This document shows positions 53,924-61,862 of a stretch of 64,000 bases of DNA, one piece after another. The stretch covers positions 310,001 to 374,000 of the forward strand of contig CAVWCQ010000011.1 in NCBI GenBank assembly GCA_963753545.1. Reading direction: 5' to 3'. Position 1 is the stretch's first letter, and each line of letters opens with the position of its first letter. The DNA is from CAVWCQ01 sp963753545 (GTDB taxonomy: Bacteria; Chloroflexota; Anaerolineae; Aggregatilineales; Aggregatilineaceae). A program made the translations under genes and the position numbers. Below the pieces are notes generated by a model that searched no databases, was not told the DNA's origin, and saw nothing but the letters and a program-made list of their open reading frames with translations.

Positions 53924-53956
53924 AAGTTGATCCACGAAAAGATGTAATTTTCTGTG

Positions 53957-53978
53957 GGGCGGGCTAACAAACCCGCCC
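53957..53978. repeat. Palindrome after the kinase gene
   Basis: GGGCGGG and CCCGCCC with an eight-base centre, 34 bases after the kinase stop. It resembles the GGGCG-type intergenic elements but lacks the GTAGGGG end. There is no T tract, so it is a weak terminator candidate. Confidence 0.4.
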
Positions 53979-54001
53979 TGCGTGCTAGAGGACGGAAAAC
54001 G

Positions 54002-54748
54002 ATGTTGGCGGTGAATTTATCGGGCAGAGTCGCCCTGGTCACCGGAGCCGGACGCGGCATCGGCAAAGCGATTGCTCAGGGTCTAAAGCAGTCCGGGGCC
54101 ACTGTCGTGGTCAATGATATCGACGCCGCCAGCGCAGATCAGACAGCATGGGAAATCGGCGCGATGGCCCTGTCAGCCGATGTATCCGATCCGCAGGCCG
54201 TCCAGCAGATGATCGAGACCATCCAGCAGCAGTTCGGCGGGCTGTTTATCCTGGTCAACAACGCGGGCATTGAACCGAAAGCGCCAATCCTGGAGATGAG
54301 TGTTGAGGATTGGCAGCGCACGCTTGCCGTTAACCTGAGCGCCGCTTTTTATACGAGTCAGGCGGCTGGGCGTATCATGCGCGAACAGGGCGACGGCGTG
54401 ATTATCAACATCGCCTCGATTGCCGGGCACAATATCCCCATCGCCAACCGGGCCAGTTATGTCGCCAGCAAAGCAGGGCTGGTCGGTTTCACCAAAGAGT
54501 GTGCCCGTGAGTTTGCCGCCTATGGGATTCGCGTTAATGCCGTGTGCCCCGGCGTGATCGAAACAGAAATGACTGCTCATCTGCGCAGCAATCCGGCCCA
54601 GATGGAAAAATGGCTGGCCGATATCCCACAGGGGCGGCTCGGCAAACCTGAAGATGTCGTCGGGTTGGTGCTCTATCTGGCGTCGGACGGTGCGCGCTAC
54701 GTGACCGGGCAGGCGATCAACATCGACGGCGGCAAGGTCATGCTCTGA
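54002..54748 (+). CDS. SDR-family NAD(P)-dependent oxidoreductase, FabG-like
   Basis: The 248-residue protein has the TGAGRGIGKAIAQGL dinucleotide loop, NNAGIEPKAP, and the catalytic tetrad in order: Asn in AVNLSAAFY, Ser in IASIAGHNI, and YVASKAG (YxxxK). It ends AINIDGGKVML. It reduces 3-oxoacyl or other ketone substrates; family members include FabG-like ketoreductases. It stands in the same orientation as the kinase upstream and the Clp ATPase downstream, with about 80 and 147 bases between them. Confidence 0.9.
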   Translation: MLAVNLSGRVALVTGAGRGIGKAIAQGLKQSGATVVVNDIDAASADQTAWEIGAMALSADVSDPQAVQQMIETIQQQFGGLFILVNNAGIEPKAPILEMSVEDWQRTLAVNLSAAFYTSQAAGRIMREQGDGVIINIASIAGHNIPIANRASYVASKAGLVGFTKECAREFAAYGIRVNAVCPGVIETEMTAHLRSNPAQMEKWLADIPQGRLGKPEDVVGLVLYLASDGARYVTGQAINIDGGKVML

Positions 54749-54895
54749 CTTTATCCCCCGTTTGAACTGCCTCAGGGGCGAGATAGGAAACGCCCTGCCA
54801 TCGTTCGGCAAATCCACCCAATTTCTGCATGGTAAGCCAGAGTCCTGGTATACTTGGAAGCCTACGGATAGTTAGTGAGGTGGGAAGAAACGCGC

Positions 54896-57330
54896 ATGCC
54901 ACAGTCGCCCCTGGATATCAGTGAGCAGGAAATTCGCAAACGATGCGCTCCCCTGCTTGAAGGTGCTATCGAAGAAGCGACGCGGCTCCGTCATAATTAT
55001 ATCGGGACGGAGCACCTCTTTAACGCCATGACTCGCACCCCCGGCGGGCCAGCCGCCCGTATGCTGTTGGAAGCAGGGCTAGAGCCGCGCGAAGTCCGCA
55101 ACCTGATCCGGCGTGAAGTGGGCGCAGGCGATGACGTGGTGAGCGAATGGCCGCCGCTGACCCCGCGCGCACACCGCGTCCTGGCGATGGCTGTTTACCA
55201 GGCGGACGATGCCGGAGATCGGTTTGTCACCGAAGAACAACTCCTCTATGCCATTCTTCAGGAAGGCGAAGGAATTGCTGCCCGGCAGTTGGCAAAAATT
55301 GGCGTTGATATCGCCCAGTGGATTGACCGGCTGCTCGATCAGATCGAAGAAGAAGATCAGGCCGAGGAATTTGACGAGTTTCTGTTCCACGATGCGGATG
55401 CCGCCTTTGGCGGGTCTGATTTTGAGTCCTCGGACGACAATTCGCGGCGAATGCCGACTCCTCTCCTGGACAAATATGGGCGCGACCTGACGGAACAGGC
55501 CCATCAGGGCAAAATCGGCCCGGCCATTGGGCGCGAACGCGAGATTCGGATCGTGGCCCGCACTCTGACCCGCAGCAAGAAAAACAATCCGCTGCTGCTG
55601 GGCGATTCCGGCGTCGGTAAAACCGCTGTTGTCGAAGGGTTGGCCTATAACATCGCCCATGGAACCGCACCCAAATTCCTGAACGGGCGGCGCATCGTGC
55701 AGATCGAGATCGGCATGCTGGTCGCCGGAACGAGCCTGCGCGGTCAGTTCGAAGAGCGCATCGTCGGCATTGTGGACGAGGTGAAAAACGCGCCCGAAGT
55801 TATTTTGTTTATTGACGAAATCCACACGATTGTCGGCGCGGGTGATACCATCGACAGCAACCTGGATGCCGCCAATATTCTCAAACCGGCCCTGGCGCGC
55901 GGCGAGATCACCTGCATCGGCGCGACGACCTTTGAAGAATATCGTAAGGCCATTGCCCGCGATCCGGCCCTGGATCGCCGCTTCCGCACGATTGACATTG
56001 GCGAGCAGAGCGTGGCGGAATCGCTGGTCGTGGTCGAGCACGTTTATGAAAAATACGAACAGCATCACAGGGTAAAAATTATGCCCGAAGCGCGTGAAGC
56101 GGCAGTGCGGCTCTCGGATCGTTACATGCGGGACCGGCGTCTGCCCGACAAAGCGCTCGATCTATTGGACGAGGCGTGCGCGCGGCTGGTGATCCAGACC
56201 AATGGTCCGGACCAGGAACCCGCGCCCGGCGTGGAACTGGAAGTAACGGCGCACACCGTTACCGAAGTATTGAGCGAATGGACCGGGATTCCGGTCAGCG
56301 AACTGACGGCCAACGAGCGCCAGCGCTTCGCCCACATGATCGATACGCTCCGCCAGCGGGTGCTTGGGCAGGAACACGCGCTGCGCGTGCTCTCCGACGC
56401 GATCAAAACGAACCGTGCTGGGTTAGGCGATCCGCATCGCCCGGTAGGAGTTTTCCTGTTCCTGGGGCCGAGCGGTGTCGGCAAGACGGAACTCGCCAAG
56501 GCCCTGGCGGAATTTTTGTTCAACGATGAAGACTCGATGATCCGGCTGGATATGTCCGAATTTCATGGGGAGCACACCGTCGCCCGGCTGATCGGCGCGC
56601 CGCCCGGTTATAAGGGCATGGAACAGGGCGGGCAGCTTACCGAAGCCCTGCGCCGCAAACCCTACAGCGTCGTGCTGCTGGACGAGGTCGAAAAAGCGGT
56701 GCCGGAAGTCTTCGACATCTTCTTGCAGGTCTTCGATGAAGGCCGCCTGACCGATTCGCAAGGGAGCACGATTGATGCCCGCCACGCGGTCTGGATCATG
56801 ACCAGCAACATCGGCACCGGGGATATTGGTAAAGGGCTGGGCTTTTTCGCCACGGCGGACCAACTGCCCGATTATGATTTTCACCTGAAAAAACACTTCC
56901 GCCCGGAGTTTCTCAACAGGCTGGATGAAGTGGTCGTTTTCCAGCCGCTGACCGAGGAAGCGCTCAACGGCATCCTCGATTTGCAGCTTCAACATCTCGT
57001 CGAACGGCTGGAAGTACAGGGACTCTCCCTGGTGCTGGACGACAGCGCGCGGATCTGCTGCTGCACGAAGGATACGATCCCGCCAATGGGGCGCGGCCTT
57101 TGCGCCGGGCTATCGAACGAATGCTGGCCCGCCCGCTGAGTAATGCTATTTTGGATGACCTGTTTGGCACAGGCGATGTCATCGCCGTCAAAGCGGAGGG
57201 CGAAGGCCTGACGCTGTTAGTGCAAACGACACCTGTTGAGGAAGTTGGCAGCACCGCCGATGGGGGCAATCCCGGCTCATATAATGCAGATGGAGCTGAA
57301 CCGGCCCGCGCCGATGCGGGAAGTGAATAA
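54896..57330 (+). CDS. Clp-type AAA+ unfoldase without a middle domain, one frameshift
   Basis: The product is about 811 residues. A Clp-N domain (ATRLRHNYIGTEHLFNAM and a second unit) is followed by an acidic insert (EEEDQAEEFDEFLF), AAA-1 (GDSGVGKTAVVEGLA, LFIDEIHTIVGAG), only a short linker (about 40 residues, NGPDQEPAPGVELEVTAHTV) in place of the coiled-coil middle domain, and AAA-2 (GPSGVGKTELAKALAE, VVLLDEVEKAVPEV). Near 57051 the frame ends with ARICCCTKD, while the next frame gives LLLHEGYDPANGARPLRRAIERMLARPL, the expected ClpC end, so a base is probably missing in a G run. Without a middle domain, MecA/DnaK-type control should be absent. It lies between the SDR and the kinase-TPR gene (nine bases). 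Confidence 0.85.
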
Positions 57331-57338
57331 GTACACTT

Positions 57339-60300
57339 ATGGCAACCAATAATGTTCCCCCCGTGCCGCAGACGGGCATTCCACATCTGGCGCTGCCTCC
57401 TGAGCAGGAGCAGCAGCTTCTAAACCGGAGGCGCAAAGCTGACCAGAACGATCCCTTCGCCAGCGATTCTGATGAAGAAGTGCGGCGGCTGGGGCGGCTG
57501 GCGCTGCGCCGAGACGTAATCCATTCCTACGATTACCTGGCGTTGGGCGACCTGTGCGCCCGGCTGTCGATCCTGGTAACTGAGCAGCGGCTGCGTGTTT
57601 CATACGTGGGCAAGACCCTCTTTGCCTACCGCAAAGCCGCCGACCTCGCCAACGGCGACAGCCCGGATCACGAGTTGGCCCGGGCCGCGCAGGAAACCTA
57701 CCTGCGCTGGCTGGTGCGGGTGACGCGTATCGCACCATCACGCCGGAATATTGCGGCGACCCTGTGGGCGGTTGCCGAAGCGGAACAGGACGGCCCGGTT
57801 GCTAACCTGACCGACGAAGCGCAGTTGCTGGCGCTGTGGTACGTCGCCCCGCCGCACATGGATATTGACGCCCCGCTGGCCGATCCGACACCGTCCCCGG
57901 AACGCGAAGACGTGACCAGCGTTTACCCGGAAGAGATTTCGACTAACTGTGATGAAGGCGTTGAGATCGAAACAGGGCTGCTGTCCATTGAAGATCGCGA
58001 CGTCATGAGCGAGACGCGCTCCGACAAGTCCGATGTTTTTGTGCCGGAAGTCGAAGCCACCCAGGGCATACGCCTGGCTGCCGCCGCGCCCATACTGACC
58101 ATCCCAACGGCGATCCGGCGCGTCGATGACGGCGACTTCCATTACGGCGACAAAATCGATGGACGCTACGAAGTGGCCCAGGTGCTCATCGGTGGCATGG
58201 GGATTGTTTACCTCTGCTACGACCACGAGGATCGCAAATCGGTTGCGATTAAGACCTTCCAGAGCCGGTTTTTGAATAACGAGCATGCCGTCGCCCGCTT
58301 CACGCAGGAGGCGCTGACCTGGATCCGGCTGGAAAAGCATCGCCATATCGTGCGCGCCCAGCGAGTCCAGAAATTTAACGGTCGCCCGCATATTATTTTG
58401 GAGCATATCTCCGGGCCAGAGGGATTGGGGCCGGACCTGCGCAGTTGGATTCGCCACCACCGTATCGATCTGCCCACCGCCATCGAGTTTAGCCTGCATA
58501 TTGCTCTGGGCATGCAGCACGCCGTGCGTATGGTTCCGGGGCTGGTCCACCGCGATCTGAAGCCTGCCAATATCCTGGTGCGGCACGACGGTATCGCCAA
58601 AGTAACCGACTTCGGGCTGGTGCGCTCGCTGGACCTGGAAGATATCCCCTCTGCTGCCGAATTTGGCTCGACAGATTCGATCCGGCTGACGCGGGCCGGG
58701 GCGGTTGTCGGCACGGCTCCTTACCTGTCGCCCGAACAGTGCCGTTCAGAAACCGTCGATCTGCGCTCCGATATTTACGCCTTTGGCTGCGTTCTGTTCG
58801 AAATGTTGAGCGGGCGCGTGGTCTTTGAAGCCAAGCGTTTTGACGAGTGGATCGACGCGCACCTGACACAGACACCCGTCTTCCCCGACACAACGCTCGA
58901 AATCCCCTCAGAATTGCATAATCTGACGCTGGCCTGCCTGGAAAAAGACCCGGAGCGCCGCCCGCAAACATGGGGCGACCTGGTCGATACGCTGGCCGGG
59001 CAGTACGAAGTCATCACCGGGGAGCCGCCGGAAATGGAATTAAGCGGCCCGGCGCTCGAAGTGCGCGAATTGATGGACAAGGGCTACAGCCTGACCGAAC
59101 TCGGTTACGCCGACGAAGCGTTGATCGCCTATAACCGCGCCCTGGAAATCGAACCCGACTCGGCGTGGGCCTGGGCGCGCAAGGGCCGCACGCTGCGCCT
59201 GCTGGGGCGTTACGAAGAAGCACTGGGCAGTTACGATCATGCGCTGACCCTCAACCAGCGCTTCGCCTGGGCATGGACGGGCAAGGGGCAGGTGCTCGAA
59301 CGGCTGAACCAGATCGAGCGCGCTCTGGCTGCCCATAAAACGGCCACCGAACTCCAGCCGGGCAATGTCTGGGCGTGGTACAACCAGGCCGAAGCGCTGC
59401 ACACCCTGCACCACTATGACGAGGCAATGGACGCGCTGGACCGGGCATTGGAGATCGATCCGCACCACGCGGAAAGCTGGGCCAAACGCGGGCAGGTGCT
59501 GCGCGCCGTGGAACGTTTCCCCGAAGCCCTGAACGCCTATAACCGGGCGCTGGAACTCAACCCGCCTTATGCCTGGGCCTGGAACGGCAAAGGTCTGACC
59601 CTCAAGAGCCTGGGGCGGTTGGATGAAGCGCTCGAAGCCTTTGAGCAGGCGGCGCGCCACCAGCCCGGCGAAGTCTGGCACTGGTACAACCAGTCGGAAA
59701 TGCTGGTCGAGATGGGCCGCTATCAGCAGGCGCTCGGCCCCACCCAGCAGGCGACGCGCGTCATGCCCAGCCATGCCTATTCATGGGCCAAGCTGGGGCA
59801 GGTCTACCGCTACCTGGAACGGTACGAGGCCGCCCTGGACGCTTACGATCAGGCGCTCAAGCTGAAGCCGGATTACGCCTGGGCGGTCAACGGTAAGGGC
59901 ATCGTCCTGGAACGGTTGGGCCGCTTTGACGAGGCGATTGCCATGTATGGGCGCGCCTCCGATCTGGCCCCCGATGATGTCTGGCACTGGTACAACCAGG
60001 GCAATTTGCTCGTCCTGCAGGACCGCTACGACGAGGCGATTCCCCTGCTGGAAAAAGCGATCTCGGTCAATCCCGATCATGCGCGCAGTTGGGCGCGCCT
60101 GGGTAACACGTACCGCCACCTGGGAGAACCAGGCAAGGCGCTCACCTATCTAACGAGAGCTATCAAGCTCGATCCGAGCTATGCCTGGGCCTGGAACGAA
60201 CGCGGCGTCGCGCTTGAAGTCCTGCAGCGTTACGATGAATCCGTCGAAGCCTACAACCGCGCCGCCCTGTCCGAACCGGAAAATCCGCTCTACTGGTACA

Positions 60301-61364
60301 ACAAGGGTGATACGCTCGTCTTTATGAAAAAGCACGAGGACGCGCTGGAAGCCTTGCAGCGCTCCCTGGAAGTCGATCCGCGCTACGTGCGCGCCTGGGC
60401 CAAGCAGGGACAAACGCTGCGCCGTATGGGCCGCTTTGAGGAAGCACTGGCGAGCTACAGCCGGGCCGTCGAACTCTCGCCCGATTATGCCTGGGCCTGG
60501 AATGGGCGCGGTCTGGCTCTGAGCGCTTTGGGCCGCCACGAAGAATCGTTAGCCTGCTTCCGCAAAGCCGCGTCGCTCCAGTCGGACGATGTATGGTTCT
60601 GGTATAACCAGGCCGACGAACTGATCATGATGCACCGTTACGAGGAAGCGCTCGTCCCATTGGATCGCGCCATCCGGCTCAACCGCGATCACGCCGAAAG
60701 CTGGGCCAAGCGTGGGCAGGCGCTCCGCCGTCTGGGGCGCTACAAAGAGAGCGTTGCCGCTTACGATCAGGCCCTTAAAGTGGAGCCGCGCTACGCCTGG
60801 GCCTGGAACGGGCGCGGGCTGGCGTTGGAAGCGATGGATCGCCGCGAAGAAGCGCTGATCAGCTACGAACGCGCCTCGCAGGAAGACCCGACGAGCATCT
60901 GGTACTGGATCAACCAGATCGAGCCGCTGTTGGCCCTGGGGCGGCGCGATGAAGCGCTCTATGTGGTCGATCAGGCCATCAAACTCGACCCAACGAACGA
61001 CTCAGCGTGGGCGCGCAAAGGGCAGATTCTCCGCCGCCTGGATCGCCATATGGAAGCGTTGGATGCCTACCAGTCGGCACTCAATATTTCGCCGCAGTAC
61101 GGCTGGGCGTGGAATGGGCGCGGGCTGGCCCATGCCGCTATGGCTCAGTGGGAAGAAGCACTGAAGTGTTATGAAGAGGCGACGCGCGTCACGCCAAACG
61201 ATATCTGGTTCTGGCACAACCGGGGCGAGGCGCTGATGCAGATGGGCCGTTATGACGAGGCCGTGAGCGTCTTTAACAAGGCGCTGGAAATCGACCCGAC
61301 GCACAAACCCTCCCGCGACAAGCGCACCGACGCGCGCAAAAAACTGGGACAGGAAGACGAGTAA
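57339..61364 (+). CDS. Ser/Thr protein kinase fused to 22 tetratricopeptide repeats
   Basis: The 1341-residue protein starts with about 270 residues of a helical N-terminal region that I cannot name, then a Hanks-type kinase domain with a P-loop ending GGMGIVYLCYDHE, VAIKTF, VPGLVHRDLKPANILV (HRD, about residue 403), VTDFGLVRS (DFG, about 424) and APYLSPEQCRSE. From about residue 568 to the end it carries 22 TPRs of 34 residues. There is no membrane helix, so it is cytoplasmic. The TPR array is arranged in a higher-order pattern of three: the first residues cycle through AWAWNGKG, VWxWYNQ and AESWAKRGQ. TPR-linked kinases are common in Chloroflexota and act as scaffolds in signalling. Confidence 0.93.
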   Translation: MATNNVPPVPQTGIPHLALPPEQEQQLLNRRRKADQNDPFASDSDEEVRRLGRLALRRDVIHSYDYLALGDLCARLSILVTEQRLRVSYVGKTLFAYRKAADLANGDSPDHELARAAQETYLRWLVRVTRIAPSRRNIAATLWAVAEAEQDGPVANLTDEAQLLALWYVAPPHMDIDAPLADPTPSPEREDVTSVYPEEISTNCDEGVEIETGLLSIEDRDVMSETRSDKSDVFVPEVEATQGIRLAAAAPILTIPTAIRRVDDGDFHYGDKIDGRYEVAQVLIGGMGIVYLCYDHEDRKSVAIKTFQSRFLNNEHAVARFTQEALTWIRLEKHRHIVRAQRVQKFNGRPHIILEHISGPEGLGPDLRSWIRHHRIDLPTAIEFSLHIALGMQHAVRMVPGLVHRDLKPANILVRHDGIAKVTDFGLVRSLDLEDIPSAAEFGSTDSIRLTRAGAVVGTAPYLSPEQCRSETVDLRSDIYAFGCVLFEMLSGRVVFEAKRFDEWIDAHLTQTPVFPDTTLEIPSELHNLTLACLEKDPERRPQTWGDLVDTLAGQYEVITGEPPEMELSGPALEVRELMDKGYSLTELGYADEALIAYNRALEIEPDSAWAWARKGRTLRLLGRYEEALGSYDHALTLNQRFAWAWTGKGQVLERLNQIERALAAHKTATELQPGNVWAWYNQAEALHTLHHYDEAMDALDRALEIDPHHAESWAKRGQVLRAVERFPEALNAYNRALELNPPYAWAWNGKGLTLKSLGRLDEALEAFEQAARHQPGEVWHWYNQSEMLVEMGRYQQALGPTQQATRVMPSHAYSWAKLGQVYRYLERYEAALDAYDQALKLKPDYAWAVNGKGIVLERLGRFDEAIAMYGRASDLAPDDVWHWYNQGNLLVLQDRYDEAIPLLEKAISVNPDHARSWARLGNTYRHLGEPGKALTYLTRAIKLDPSYAWAWNERGVALEVLQRYDESVEAYNRAALSEPENPLYWYNKGDTLVFMKKHEDALEALQRSLEVDPRYVRAWAKQGQTLRRMGRFEEALASYSRAVELSPDYAWAWNGRGLALSALGRHEESLACFRKAASLQSDDVWFWYNQADELIMMHRYEEALVPLDRAIRLNRDHAESWAKRGQALRRLGRYKESVAAYDQALKVEPRYAWAWNGRGLALEAMDRREEALISYERASQEDPTSIWYWINQIEPLLALGRRDEALYVVDQAIKLDPTNDSAWARKGQILRRLDRHMEALDAYQSALNISPQYGWAWNGRGLAHAAMAQWEEALKCYEEATRVTPNDIWFWHNRGEALMQMGRYDEAVSVFNKALEIDPTHKPSRDKRTDARKKLGQEDE

Positions 61365-61398
61365 TCACTACACTCGAGATTAACCATTAAGTCGTTTT

Positions 61399-61424
61399 TG
61401 TAGGGGCGCTGCTTGCCGCGCCCA
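61399..61424. repeat. GTAGGGGCG-type palindromic element, copy 2 of an identical pair
   Basis: A 26-base sequence identical to the element at 28616-28641, here between the TPR-kinase gene and the FHA gene. It is preceded by a TTTTT run and followed by ATAATT. Confidence 0.8.
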
Positions 61425-61469
61425 ATAATTTACAGATAGCATAGACGTATTGGTAAGGAGTGAGATTGG

Positions 61470-61826
61470 ATGGATGAGATCGCCATTGCGTTAATGAGCG
61501 GCCCGCAGGATGGAGCCGTGCTGTCCTTTGAGACACGGATGGAAAGCGAAGAGACGGAAATCACCATCGGGCGGCGCGAGGGCTGCGACGTCTGCCTGAA
61601 CTACGACAGCCAGGTCTCCCGCGAGCACGCGCGGGTACTCTATGACGGCGCTCAGTTCTGGCTGGAAGATACCAACAGCACCAACGGTACGTTTCTCGGA
61701 GAAGATAAAATCAACGGGCGTGTCGAGGTTGAACCGGGTGACCTGTTCCGCGTGGGCCGCACCTGGCTGCGCATCGAAACGCTGCCCAACTTCACCACAT
61801 CGGACGATAACGATCTGCCATTTTAG
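61470..61826 (+). CDS. FHA-domain protein
   Basis: The 118-residue protein is a single forkhead-associated domain: ITIGRREGCDVCL with the conserved Arg, SQVSREHARVLYD with the Ser-x-x-His segment, and DTNSTNGTFLGEDKI with the Asn that recognises phosphothreonine. FHA domains bind pThr peptides, so a kinase product is the likely ligand. It follows the kinase-TPR gene by about 105 bases; AAGGAG is about ten bases before the ATG. Confidence 0.92.
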   Translation: MDEIAIALMSGPQDGAVLSFETRMESEETEITIGRREGCDVCLNYDSQVSREHARVLYDGAQFWLEDTNSTNGTFLGEDKINGRVEVEPGDLFRVGRTWLRIETLPNFTTSDDNDLPF

Positions 61827-61862
61827 AGGTTTCGCGCAGGACCTTTCGGGGAGGGCCGCACG

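Noticed and set aside
51815..61826. Type VI secretion or defence island based on kinase, FHA and Clp genes
   Set aside because: No VgrG, Hcp, TssB/C, sheath, nuclease, toxin or other defence genes are present; the cluster is better read as signalling and proteostasis.
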